A stretch of DNA of 12,377 bases from Balneolaceae bacterium SMO_bin1 (GCA_003123965.1 NNSL01000396.1:1-12377); one strand, 5' to 3'; numbered from the stretch's first letter, positions 1 to 7,980 are shown. Notes: generated by a model from the letters alone, not told the origin. Made by a program: numbers and translations.

Positions 1-2
1 CG

Positions 3-281
3 CTCGATATTCCTGCGCCCAATGGCGTTGATGTTGAAAACATGGAATCACTGACGGATAAAGAAGAGATTGTGACAGCACTTGAACAATCAATTACACA
101 TGTCCAGAATTCAATTAGCCAAATGCCGACTTCTAAATTATCAGAACAAACGCAGCTTTATGGGCAAACGGTAAACGGGCAAGCCGTGCTTATGCAGCTA
201 ATTACACACTACAGCGAGCATGTGGGGCAGGCTATTGCTTACGCACGGATGAACGACATTGTACCACCATGGAACAGATAG
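3..281 (+). CDS. DinB superfamily protein (3' part, truncated by window edge)
   Basis: The reading frame is open from base 3 to the TAG at 279-281, giving 92 residues of C-terminal sequence; the true start lies upstream. An internal Met at base 42 is probably not the start, because the frame before it (LDIPAPNGVDVEN) reads as ordinary protein. The end, with HYSEHVGQAIAYARMND followed by VPPW, resembles the last helix and tail of DinB-type four-helix-bundle proteins, where a conserved histidine (the H of HYSEH) helps bind a metal. Members of this superfamily include putative metal-dependent hydrolases and thiol transferases; the substrate here cannot be told. The gene ends 7 bp before the stop of the opposing glycosyltransferase gene, and I see no hairpin terminator in between. 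Family call is fairly sure, function is not. Confidence 0.72.
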   Translation, partial: LDIPAPNGVDVENMESLTDKEEIVTALEQSITHVQNSISQMPTSKLSEQTQLYGQTVNGQAVLMQLITHYSEHVGQAIAYARMNDIVPPWNR

Positions 282-288
282 CCTGAGA

Positions 289-1110
289 TCAAGCAAAAAA
301 TGTGTCAATAATCCATCGCTTCGCTTCCTTGGCGTAGCGTATTGGCGGTACCCAGTATGGAATATCCAACAGGCCATCGCTTTTGCCCTGGGCCCGACGA
401 ATATTGTACAACTGATATTTTCGCTGGGTCCGGTTCATCTTGCTCTTGTGTTTTTTGTAGAAAGCAAAATACCCGCTAAGCTGCGCTCGTGGGTTTGATA
501 TGCGCCCTTTCTCGTGCTCGGCGTGCACTACCTGCAGTGGCTCTTGCACATTTTTGATAGGTCCGAATTGTTCGCAGAGCCGAATCCAGAGGTCATAATC
601 CTGCGCCGCTTCCAGCTGCTCATCAAACCCGCCAACCTCCAGCAATCGCGAGCGTTTCGCCAGCACTTGGTTACCAACTTGATTAGAAAGCAGTAAATCC
701 TGCAGGGTGATAACTGCTTTTTTGCGCCATGTTACCGTCTTGCGGGCAAACTTCATTTGCACATCCGAAGTAACGCAGGCAAACGACTCGTCATACGCAT
801 TCATCATTCGCGCAATTCGATTGGGATGCCACTCATCATCGTCATCAAGTCCGGCAATAAATGAACCAGCTGCTTCTTCAATACCGCGGTTACGGGCAGC
901 CGGAGCACCCTGCGAAACGTCATTCTTTAGATACTTGATATCGCAACCTTGCTCAAACGAGCGCACTACTTCCTCAGTCCCATCTGTTGATCCGTCATCA
1001 ACCACCACAATTTCCAGCGGCGCATAGTTTTGGGCAACTACCGATTGTAGCGCGCGACGCAGCAAATCAGCGCGGTTCTTCGTGGGAATAACTGCAGAAA
1101 CAAGCGGCAT
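289..1110 (-). CDS. Family 2 glycosyltransferase (GT-A fold)
   Basis: Predicted to transfer a sugar from a nucleotide-activated donor to a surface polysaccharide or glycolipid precursor at the cytoplasmic face of the membrane. The 273-residue protein opens with the GT2 strand PLVSAVIPTKNR, then VVDDGST at about residues 36-42 (nucleotide binding), QGAPAARNRG at 67-76, the metal-binding acidic cluster LDDDDEW at 88-94 (the DXD motif), and QDYDLWIRL at 170-178, where the catalytic base of GT2 enzymes usually sits. No membrane segment is evident. I chose the ATG at 1110 because the family motif begins directly after it; an in-frame TTG at 1122 would add four residues and a stop at 1141-1143 blocks anything longer. 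The gene is divergent from the next glycosyltransferase and convergent with the DinB gene. Acceptor and sugar are unknown. Confidence 0.9.
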   Translation of the reverse strand: MPLVSAVIPTKNRADLLRRALQSVVAQNYAPLEIVVVDDGSTDGTEEVVRSFEQGCDIKYLKNDVSQGAPAARNRGIEEAAGSFIAGLDDDDEWHPNRIARMMNAYDESFACVTSDVQMKFARKTVTWRKKAVITLQDLLLSNQVGNQVLAKRSRLLEVGGFDEQLEAAQDYDLWIRLCEQFGPIKNVQEPLQVVHAEHEKGRISNPRAQLSGYFAFYKKHKSKMNRTQRKYQLYNIRRAQGKSDGLLDIPYWVPPIRYAKEAKRWIIDTFFA

Positions 1111-1172
1111 TTGGTCTTGCAATGGAATAGAAGTCGTGGTTTAGTTGATAATTCTGCGTTAGCATTCTTCCC

Positions 1173-1190
1173 TAAAATACGCGTATTTTA
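1173..1190. promoter_or_regulatory. Perfect 18-bp palindrome between divergent glycosyltransferase genes
   Basis: The sequence TAAAATACGCGTATTTTA equals its own reverse complement over all 18 bases. It lies in the 116-bp region between the two divergent glycosyltransferase genes, 36 bp before the plus-strand start and 62 bp from the minus-strand start. Both genes are transcribed away from it, so a terminator role is unlikely. Each half contains TAAAAT, and on the minus strand TATTTTAG matches seven of eight positions of the Bacteroidota -7 consensus TAnnTTTG (ignoring n). It could be an operator for a dimeric regulator or the core of a bidirectional promoter. No matching -33 element was found at good spacing. 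Confidence 0.45.
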
Positions 1191-1226
1191 TTCACTATTT
1201 CATCTAAATCAGAAAACAGCAGCCCT

Positions 1227-2148
1227 ATGGCGGAATCGCCATTTTTGAGTATCATTATTTGTACCTATAACCGCGCCGATTACCTGCGCGACACTCTGCT
1301 ATCGGTGTTGGATACCGAAGCAGAGCCCGCTAAATTCGAAGTACTAATCATCGATAACAATTCATCGGATGAAACCGAAGCGGTGACTCAGCATTTCATA
1401 GACTCATACAGCCAGTTTTCTGTTCGCTATATTAAAGAGACATCACAAGGTCTTTCACATGCGCGCAACAGGGGTATTGCAGAAGCAGCGGGTCAGGTGC
1501 TGCTTTTTCTTGATGATGATATCAGCGCCCATCCCTCGTTCATTCCGGCCTGGATTTCTTTTTTTCAAAATCACCCGCAGGCTGCCGGAGGCGGAGGGAA
1601 AATACATGTTCAGTTTGATGATCCGCGCCCGCCCTGGATGTCACATTTTTTGCTGCCCCTGCTGGGCCACCACGATCTGGGCGACAACCAAAAATCTTTA
1701 CCCGCCAAATAAATATCCGTTTGGCGGCAACATGGCATTTCGCAAAGAAATTTTCGAGAAGTATGGTGAATTCAATACCGGCTTGGGGCGCAAAGGCAAG
1801 AAACTGATGGCCAGCGAAGAAAAAGAGTTCCACCAGCGGCTCTCAGAGCAGGAAGATATTTATTACCTACCTGACGCTTTTTTATATCACCGCGTGAATG
1901 CCCAGCGGCTGACCAAGCAATACGTAAAAAAACAGGCCCTTGGGCTGGGCAAGAGCATACGTCTGCAACTGCAACAGGCATCAACAAAAGAGAAATTGCA
2001 GCAAATGAGCAGCGAATTTATCAAGATTATGGCAACAGCTGTACTCTGCGTTGGGTATTCACTGGCGCTGCAGTTCCCAAAAGCATCCATGCTAATTAAA
2101 TTCAGGCGCTGGATTTGGCAGGGCTACCAAAAGGGGCCGGGCACATGA
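1227..2148 (+). CDS. Family 2 glycosyltransferase, interrupted by a +1 frameshift
   Basis: Predicted cytoplasmic sugar transferase for surface polysaccharide assembly. The first frame (1227-1712) gives the GT-A core: FLSIIICTYNRADYL at residues 6-20, IIDNNSSDET at 41-50, GLSHARNRGI at 75-84 and FLDDDIS at 94-100 (DXD). It hits TAA at 1710-1712 just where the family continues with a YPFGGNMAFRK motif. That motif and the rest of the protein (to TGA at 2146-2148) are in the next frame, so one base is extra between about 1690 and 1703. Dropping one A from the A5 run at 1690-1694 restores a smooth reading (LGDNQNLYPPNKYPFG) and a 306-residue protein, a normal length. CCC at 1701-1703 is the alternative site. 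The stop overlaps the next start as ATGA (2145-2148), implying translational coupling. Family is sure; whether the gene is truly broken is not. Confidence 0.85.
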
Positions 2149-3018
2149 TAAAGCAACTTTCTAAAACTGTGCTGAGAAAACTGTTTTGGGGTGGTCTGCG
2201 TCATGCTTTGTCGGATAAGCAATATGCTCAAATGCGCTACTGGCTTGAGCTCGATAAAATACCGAATATCGATAATCCGGAGCGGTTCACCGAAAAAATT
2301 CAACACATTAAACTATACGACCGAATCCCGCTGCGCCAAAAAAATTGCCGACCGAACGCGCGTACGAGATTACGTTGCTAAGAAAATTGGCGATCAGCAT
2401 TTAATCCCGTTTATCGGAGTCTATGAAAAACTTACGACCGATATTTGGAAATCGCTGCCCCGACAGTTTGTGCTTAAGGCCAACCACGGCTGCGGCATGC
2501 TAAAAATTGTGCATCAAAAAGAGGAGCATGATTTTGAGGGCATTCATCGGCAAACCGAAAAATGGCAAAATTTTGACTATGCCCAATTCGGACGGGAATG
2601 GGCTTATAAGGATATTCCGCGCACTATTGTAGCCGAAGAACTGCTGCTTGATGACGACGGCTCTATCCCCAACGATTACAAATTTTTCTGCTTCAACGGC
2701 CGTGTGGAAATCATCCAAATAGATTTTGACCGTTTTGGCACTCAGCGCCGAAATCTGTTCGATCGCAATTTCAATCCGCTGGATGCCACGTTGCTGTACC
2801 CGAACTATGAGGGCGATGTAGAAAAACCGGATCGATTGAACGAAGCAATCACCATTGCCGAAAAATTATCATCCGAGCTCAATTTTGTTCGGGTTGACTT
2901 GTATCTGCTTGGAGACCGAATCTATTTCGGCGAACTTACCAATTACCCCGGCAATGGATTCGTGCCTTTCCGACCCTTGGCTAAAGAATATGAAATTGGG
3001 GCACTGCTTGACCTGTAA
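2145..3018 (+). CDS. TupA-like ATP-grasp protein, interrupted by a +1 frameshift
   Basis: Resembles the ATP-grasp TupA family, named for teichuronopeptide synthesis and often found in capsule and O-antigen clusters; such enzymes are thought to couple ATP hydrolysis to amide-bond formation, here probably adding an amino acid or peptide to a polysaccharide. Starting at the ATG at 2145, residues 1-65 contain the family entry motif NPERFTEKIQHIKLYDR (44-60). The frame then fails at a run of seven A (2338-2344). With six A the protein continues as IADRTRVRDYVAKKIG, FVLKANHGCG (about 108-117), VAEELLLDDDG, DYKFFCFNG and finally FVRVDLYLLGD and FGELTNYPGNG (about 261-271), the probable metal/ATP-binding end, for 290 residues in total. 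Without correction the first frame ends at 2381. The gene overlaps the upstream glycosyltransferase stop by 4 bp. Confidence is good for family, modest for reaction. Confidence 0.82.
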
Positions 3019-3040
3019 ACCATCGGCTTCAGTTTTCATT

Positions 3041-3070
3041 TTTGCCTTACCGCTCAGCCGTTTATCTTTG
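3041..3070 (+). promoter_or_regulatory. Candidate Bacteroidota-type promoter for the flippase gene
   Basis: In the 96-bp gap between the TupA-like gene and the flippase, TTTG at 3041-3044 is followed after 18 bases by TATCTTTG at 3063-3070. This matches the published Bacteroidota pattern of a -33 TTTG and a -7 TAnnTTTG at appropriate spacing. Transcription would begin near 3075, about 40 bases before the GTG start at 3115. It is a motif match only, but the fit is exact at all fixed positions and the location is right. It would let the flippase and oxidoreductase be transcribed apart from the two upstream genes. Confidence 0.5.
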
Positions 3071-3114
3071 CTATCGTTTTCAACTCCAACTTTCGGCAAA
3101 TTTAAAGCAGCACT

Positions 3115-4624
3115 GTGGGCGTAGTCATCCGACAAAGTATCCAGAATACCATCATCTCCTATGTGGGAGTGGCGCTGGGCTTTGTCATCACCATTTTACT
3201 ATTCCCGTATATCTTAACCCAGGATCAATATGGGTTGACGCGCTTATTTGTGTCGGTAGCTATGGTTTGCGCGCAGTTTGCGCACCTGGGCATGAAGAAT
3301 GTGGTGATTCGATATTTTCCCGTACTTCAATCAAACCCGGGAATCGAAGCACGGATTGCTTTTCTTGGCCATTGTGGTACCGCTGGCAGGCTTTGCATTA
3401 TTTACCGGCGGCTTTTTTCTGCTTGAAGATCAAATGATTTTCTACTTCAAGGATGACTCGGCCCTGTTTGCTGAGTACTATCTTTATCTTATCCCGCTCG
3501 TGCTTTTTGTGCTCTATTTTGAGGTACTTAACAGTTACTACCAGGCCCTGCAGGATTCAGTAACCGGCTCATTTCTTAACGAGGTAGTCGTCCGTGCCCT
3601 CACTGTTGTACTGCTTATTATTCACCATTACGAGTTTATTAATTTTGCAGAATTCGTTCTGCTTTATGTGCTCACGTACGGTCTTCAACCCGTTTACCTG
3701 CTTTATGCGCTATACAAGCGCAATGAGCTATCGTTCGCTATTCCGTTTCAAAGCGGCAACAAGCGCTTTGCCAAGTTAATCAGCGTTTATGGATTGTATT
3801 CACTAGTCGGCGGCATCACCACGGTGCTGGTTACCAATATTGATATTCTGATGCTCAGTGCCATGACCGACCTCTCGAGCACCGCCATTTATTTTATCGC
3901 CTTTTCGGTCGGCTCGGTGATTGCTGTACCCCAGCGTTCGATCTTCAAAATTGCCTTTCCCCTCATCGCCGACTTCATCAAAAATAAAAAATGGGGTGAA
4001 GTGGCGTCCATGTACCGGCGTACTTCCCTGAACCAGCTCATTTTTGGCGCGCTCATATTTGTGGGCATCTGGGCCAACATGCATAACCTCATGGATCTGC
4101 TCCCGCCCGACTATCAAGGCGCCGAGTGGGTGATTATCGTTATTGGTTTTGCCAAGCTTTTTGATATGTCGACGGGCATCAACGGCGGCATCATCCTCAA
4201 CTCACGGTACTATCGATTTCACCTGTACCTGAATATCCTGCTGGTATTTCTCACTGTACTCACCAACTACCTGCTCATTCCTCCCTATGGAATACTGGGT
4301 GCCGCCATTGCCACCGCTATTTCCATATTCATCTACAATGTGGTGAAATACTTTTTTGTACTGATCAAGCTTTCCATGCAGCCATTTGAGTGGAATACCC
4401 CGGTGGTTCTATTAATAGCTGCGGGTTGCCTGCTGCTGTCGTTCCAGCTTCCGTATTTATATAACTTTTTTGTTGATGTGACGGTCCGATCGCTGGCCAT
4501 TGCTATTGTATTTTTTGGCAGTATTCTAGGTTTGGGTCTCTCGAATGATGTAAGAAACCTGTTCGACTTCCTCTCTGAACCACATTCAAACACTTCTCAA
4601 ATCCTGACTTTAAAACGATCTGAT
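3115..4624 (+). CDS. Polysaccharide flippase (MOP/Wzx-like), frameshifted and without its own stop
   Basis: A multi-spanning inner-membrane protein of the MOP exporter type, expected to move lipid-linked sugar units across the membrane. The GTG at 3115 is the only usable start, since TAA lies in frame at 3103-3105. The first frame carries SYVGVALGFVITILLFPYIL (first membrane helix) and GMKNVVIRYFP, then runs out of frame. Removing one base from TTTTCCC at 3315-3321 restores RYFPYFNQTRESKHG and LLFLAIVVPLAGF and then about a dozen further hydrophobic segments up to 4560. The downstream frame has no stop before the oxidoreductase ATG at 4625 and reads straight into it. Stops exist in the other two frames (4576, 4605, 4611, 4621), so a second small indel after about 4560 would give a normal protein of roughly 485-500 residues. 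The end given here is the last base before the next gene. Substrate unknown. Confidence 0.83.
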
Positions 4625-5611
4625 ATGAAGGCTATTCACGTTATCAATCCCGGTAAAAACTCTTCATTAGAGATCAGCGAATCGCCAACGCCGCAGCCTG
4701 CAAAAGATGAAATATTGGTGAAAATTAAGGCTACAGCTGTGAATCGTGCGGACTTGCATCAACGCTCAGGCAACTATCCACCGCCGGAAGGAGCACCCGA
4801 TATCCTGGGGCTGGAAATGGCGGGCGTTGTAGAAAAAGCAGGCACCGATGTTGAAAAATGGTCGGTAGGCGATCGCGTTTTTGGCCTTTTGCCGGGCGGC
4901 GGCTATGCCGAGTACTGCACCATCCCTGAGGAATTAGCTATGCCTATACCGCCGAACCTTTCATTTAATGAAGCAGCGGCTATCCCGGAAACGTTTCTCA
5001 CGGCCTTTCAGGCGTTAGAACTGCTAGGTGAATTGCAGCGCGGTGAAACGGTGCTCATTCATGCCGGCGGCAGTGGTGTGGGCACAGCGGCAATACAGCT
5101 GGCCCACCAACTTTGCAATGCGCGCGTTATTTCCACGGCCGGAAAGGAGCATAAGCTTGAAACTTGCCGGAAGCTGGGCGCCGATTTTGCCTATAACTAT
5201 AAAGCACAGAATTACGCTGAAGAAATCAGAGAGAACATTGGGAAAACCTGTGTTGACCTTGTGATCGATTTTATTGGCGCACCCTACTGGGAGAAAAACA
5301 TTGATGTGCTTGCTATGGATGGCCGCGTCGTTTACCTGTCGTTTTTAGGCGGACACAGGCTTGAATCAATGAGCCTGGCACCCCTGCTTCGTAAACGGCT
5401 TAAAATTATGGGATCAACCCTGAGAAGCCGAACAGTGGCCTATAAAGCCCACCTGACACGCCAATTTTTAGCACACGCCTATGAATTGCTTGAGGCCGGT
5501 ACGCTGCGTCCGATCATTGACAGTGAATATGACTGGAGTGATACCGAACAGGCGCATACGTATATGGCTAATGATAAAAACACCGGCAAAATTGTACTTA
5601 CCGGCATGTAA
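4625..5611 (+). CDS. Zinc-free NAD(P)H quinone oxidoreductase (MDR superfamily, PIG3-like)
   Basis: A 328-residue cytoplasmic medium-chain dehydrogenase/reductase of the quinone oxidoreductase branch, expected to reduce quinones or other alpha,beta-unsaturated carbonyls with NADPH. Family signs are NRADLHQRSGNYPPPEGAPD (40-59), LGLEMAGVV (61-69), VGDRVFGLLPGGGYAEY (81-97) and the nucleotide-binding loop HAGGSGVGTAAIQLA (146-160). The catalytic and structural zinc-binding cysteines of alcohol dehydrogenases are absent, as usual for this branch. The ATG at 4625 is chosen because MKAIHVINPG is a typical family N-terminus and the full length matches PIG3-like enzymes (about 330). Upstream the frame is open into the flippase, so an automatic caller would fuse the two into one protein. 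I take that fusion to be artefactual. There is no obvious functional link to the polysaccharide genes. Confidence 0.88.
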   Translation: MKAIHVINPGKNSSLEISESPTPQPAKDEILVKIKATAVNRADLHQRSGNYPPPEGAPDILGLEMAGVVEKAGTDVEKWSVGDRVFGLLPGGGYAEYCTIPEELAMPIPPNLSFNEAAAIPETFLTAFQALELLGELQRGETVLIHAGGSGVGTAAIQLAHQLCNARVISTAGKEHKLETCRKLGADFAYNYKAQNYAEEIRENIGKTCVDLVIDFIGAPYWEKNIDVLAMDGRVVYLSFLGGHRLESMSLAPLLRKRLKIMGSTLRSRTVAYKAHLTRQFLAHAYELLEAGTLRPIIDSEYDWSDTEQAHTYMANDKNTGKIVLTGM

Positions 5612-5694
5612 CAGGCGGGAAATTAGATCAGGATTTTTCTGCTCAGACTATTATCTTGAGGCGAACTAATTTCAATGTATAGATCTAAAGGTTC
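5612..5694 (+). other. Short intergenic leader of hisS
   Basis: This 83-bp gap separates the oxidoreductase from hisS. It holds no convincing hairpin terminator. TATCTTGA at 5652-5659 only loosely resembles the -7 element TAnnTTTG and has no TTTG at proper distance, so I do not call a promoter. TAAAGG at 5685-5690 is a weak ribosome-binding candidate four bases before the hisS ATG. Read-through from the oxidoreductase gene is possible. Confidence 0.3.
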
Positions 5695-6954
5695 ATGGCG
5701 CAGCCTACTTTTTCTACCCACACCGGCATGGTTGATATTCTGCCGGACGAAAGCCCCAAATGGCAAAAGCTAGAACAGATTATCCGCGAAGAAGCGCGAA
5801 AATTCAATTTCGAGGAAATTCGCACGCCCATTATGGAGCAAACCGAATTAATTGCGCGCGGCGTAGGCGAACTCACCGATATTGTGACCAAAGAAATGTT
5901 TGCCTTTGAGCGTGGTGATGACCATTACGTACTGCGTCCGGAATGTACGGCCCCCGTAGTTCGTGCCTATGTGCAGCACCACCTGGATCAGCGCGGCGGC
6001 TCACAAAACCTGTTTTACATTGGGCCCATGTTCCGCGCCGAACGCCCTCAAAAAGGGCGGCAGCGGCAGTTTCACCAGTTCGGAGCCGAAATTCTCGGTG
6101 CCGATGATCCTATTGCAGATGTTGATATGATCAGCCTGATGATGGCCATTTACAATAGGGTGGGTATCACTAACACCACTTTAAAAATCAATTCGGTTGG
6201 CGATCCTGAAAGCCGGAAAGCCTATAAAGAAGCACTGCAGAACTACTTTCGCCCCAAGCTCGATCAGTTGAGCGAAATTTCGCAGCAGCGGTTCGAAAGC
6301 AACCCTATGCGCATTCTCGATTCAAAAGAAGAAGAAGATCAGGAATTTATTGCCGATGCGCCGGTTATCACCGATTATTTGACCGATGAAACAGCAGCCC
6401 ATTATGCCAAAGTGAAAAACCTTCTGGATGAACTTGGTATTTCGTATCAAGAAGATCCGCATCTCGTACGCGGGCTCGATTACTATACACGCACGGCCTT
6501 TGAACTCATCAGTCCGGATTTGGGTGCCCAGGACGCCTTGGGTGGTGGCGGACGTTACGACTTGCTGGTTGAAGAAGTGGGCGGCCAACCAACCCCGGCC
6601 GTAGGATTTGCTGCCGGAATGGAACGCCTGCTTATTGCCTGCGAAGAACTGGATATTGAACTGGCTGAACCGAAATCTGTGGATATTTACATTGTTACTA
6701 TTGGCGATAATGCCCGAAGCTGGGCCCTTAAAAACTTGCCCGCCTTGCGTACGGCCGGCATTTCTGCCACTATGGATTACATCGGCCGATCGGTGAAAGC
6801 TCAAATGAAAGATGCCGATCGTGAAAATGCGCGATATTCAATTATTGTAGGCGATAACGAACTCTCGGAAGGCAAATTTACACTTCGCAACATGAAGGAA
6901 AGTGAAGAAGAGACAATGTCTTTCGACAATATTGTAGCCAAACTCTCTGATTGA
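5695..6954 (+). CDS. hisS: Histidyl-tRNA synthetase
   Basis: Charges tRNA-His with histidine using ATP in the cytoplasm; a class II aminoacyl-tRNA synthetase. The 419-residue length is normal (about 420). Class II motif 1 falls around residues 20-60; LRPECTAPVVR at 80-90 contacts the substrate; motif 2 is FYIGPMFRAERPQKGRQRQF (107-126) followed by HQFGAEILG; the histidine-specific loop LVRGLDYYTRTAFE is at 257-270; GGGRYDLL is at 284-291; motif 3 is PAVGFAAGMERLL at about 301-313. Residues from about 325 onward form the anticodon-binding domain. The ATG at 5695 gives the expected N-terminus with the GMVDILPDE motif close behind. The gene is intact, unlike several neighbours. It is followed after 21 bp by the AsmA-like gene, which is probably co-transcribed. 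Confidence 0.97.
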   Translation: MAQPTFSTHTGMVDILPDESPKWQKLEQIIREEARKFNFEEIRTPIMEQTELIARGVGELTDIVTKEMFAFERGDDHYVLRPECTAPVVRAYVQHHLDQRGGSQNLFYIGPMFRAERPQKGRQRQFHQFGAEILGADDPIADVDMISLMMAIYNRVGITNTTLKINSVGDPESRKAYKEALQNYFRPKLDQLSEISQQRFESNPMRILDSKEEEDQEFIADAPVITDYLTDETAAHYAKVKNLLDELGISYQEDPHLVRGLDYYTRTAFELISPDLGAQDALGGGGRYDLLVEEVGGQPTPAVGFAAGMERLLIACEELDIELAEPKSVDIYIVTIGDNARSWALKNLPALRTAGISATMDYIGRSVKAQMKDADRENARYSIIVGDNELSEGKFTLRNMKESEEETMSFDNIVAKLSD

Positions 6955-6975
6955 ACCCGCTAAAATGTGTCTATC

Positions 6976-7980
6976 ATGAAAAAACGAATCTTAATTCCGC
7001 TGGGAATAATACTGGTGGGTTTGCTGATATTTCACTTTTGGGCTGCCAATCAGGCCGAAACGCAAATTGACGCCACCATTCAGGCCCAGGTCGATTCTTT
7101 AGTGACGCCATTTTCGGTTCAATACTCTTCAGTTGACGTTTCTCCATTTAGCGGTAACCTGGAATTTCGCGATGTCACTATTATTGAGCAGGCCAATATT
7201 GAGCGAGCCAATCGCGTATTTATAGATCTCAGCTATTTCGACTTTCTTAAAATTTTCTTCTCCGGCGCCGAAGAAGGTCTCAAAGACATTACGGCAACTG
7301 ATATCTCACTCACAAAAATATCGTATGTAAATCGTGAATCGATGCAGGAAATTTCACTGGCCTCAGCCGAGCTGGAATACACCGGCAATTTGTGGGATGG
7401 CATCCGCCGTGTGTACTTGCGTGAGGCGGGCAATGTTCAGCATCAGGTAAATGTGTATGGCAAAACATTGAGCTACAGCAAGCCCAATTCTACATTTGGG
7501 ACCTTTAAAAGTGACTCGTTGTCCCTTCAGCTGGGCTTTCCTGAAGGCAGCCGCGGTTTAGCACAAGCTGCAAGCTCCGCCTACATGCATGATATTACGT
7601 GGAATCCACCCTCTCGCGTTCGCAACCAGTATGGCTTTTTTATCCAGGGATTTGGCTACGAGCTTAATTCTATTCCGGTTTCTAATTTCAACATGCAGGT
7701 AACCCACTCCGGTGATAATAGCATTGAGATATCTGATGGCAAGATACTAACCGAACTTGCCACCGTTAATTTCGACGGATCAATTGTTCAAGACTCAACC
7801 TGGAGCGATGCCCGGTTTTCGCCGCTTAACGTTTCGGTGGTAGAACTTTCGCCCCAAATGAAAAATGTGTTATCAAATTTAGAAAATCTGCTGGGCATTG
7901 AGGTTAGCAGGCAGCAAAGCGGAATACATTTTCAGCTGGTGGGTCCCATATCAAACCCTGCGCTGCAGGCCGAAAATTAA
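6976..7980 (+). CDS. AsmA-like membrane-anchored protein of unknown function
   Basis: A 334-residue protein with one N-terminal membrane segment (about residues 5-22, preceded by MKKR) and a large domain predicted to lie outside the cytoplasm. The segment FSVQYSSVDVSPFSGNLEFR soon after the anchor, and the C-terminal GIHFQLVGPISNPALQ, resemble the beta-rich repeats of the AsmA/DUF748 group, some members of which bridge inner and outer membranes and affect lipid transport or envelope integrity. The protein is much shorter than AsmA or TamB, so it may hold only one such domain. I chose the ATG at 6976 because the lysine-rich signal-anchor starts there; a GTG at 6967 would add three residues. 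It lies 21 bp after hisS and is the last gene before a 303-bp gap. The AsmA relation is a visual judgement, and precise role is unknown. Confidence 0.6.
   Translation: MKKRILIPLGIILVGLLIFHFWAANQAETQIDATIQAQVDSLVTPFSVQYSSVDVSPFSGNLEFRDVTIIEQANIERANRVFIDLSYFDFLKIFFSGAEEGLKDITATDISLTKISYVNRESMQEISLASAELEYTGNLWDGIRRVYLREAGNVQHQVNVYGKTLSYSKPNSTFGTFKSDSLSLQLGFPEGSRGLAQAASSAYMHDITWNPPSRVRNQYGFFIQGFGYELNSIPVSNFNMQVTHSGDNSIEISDGKILTELATVNFDGSIVQDSTWSDARFSPLNVSVVELSPQMKNVLSNLENLLGIEVSRQQSGIHFQLVGPISNPALQAEN

Noticed and set aside
259..1027. Plus-strand open frames (259-498, 514-696, 707-1027) opposite the first glycosyltransferase
   Set aside because: They are antisense to a well-conserved GT2 gene and show no family-like motifs.
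1690..1712. Programmed +1 ribosomal frameshifting in the glycosyltransferase
   Set aside because: No stimulatory site or conserved slippery pattern is seen, and similar shifts occur in unrelated genes at homopolymers, which favours indels.
1540..2306. Minus-strand open frames opposite the second glycosyltransferase and TupA-like gene
   Set aside because: Low-complexity or cysteine-rich translations without motifs; the plus strand is clearly coding there.
3356..5611. A single 751-residue protein starting at TTG 3356
   Set aside because: It joins a truncated flippase to a complete oxidoreductase; the flippase N-terminus is in the neighbouring frame upstream.
6322..6804. A 160-codon minus-strand frame inside hisS
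   Set aside because: Fully antisense to hisS, and its translation ends in a run of phenylalanines copied from the Glu/Asp-rich stretch of hisS.
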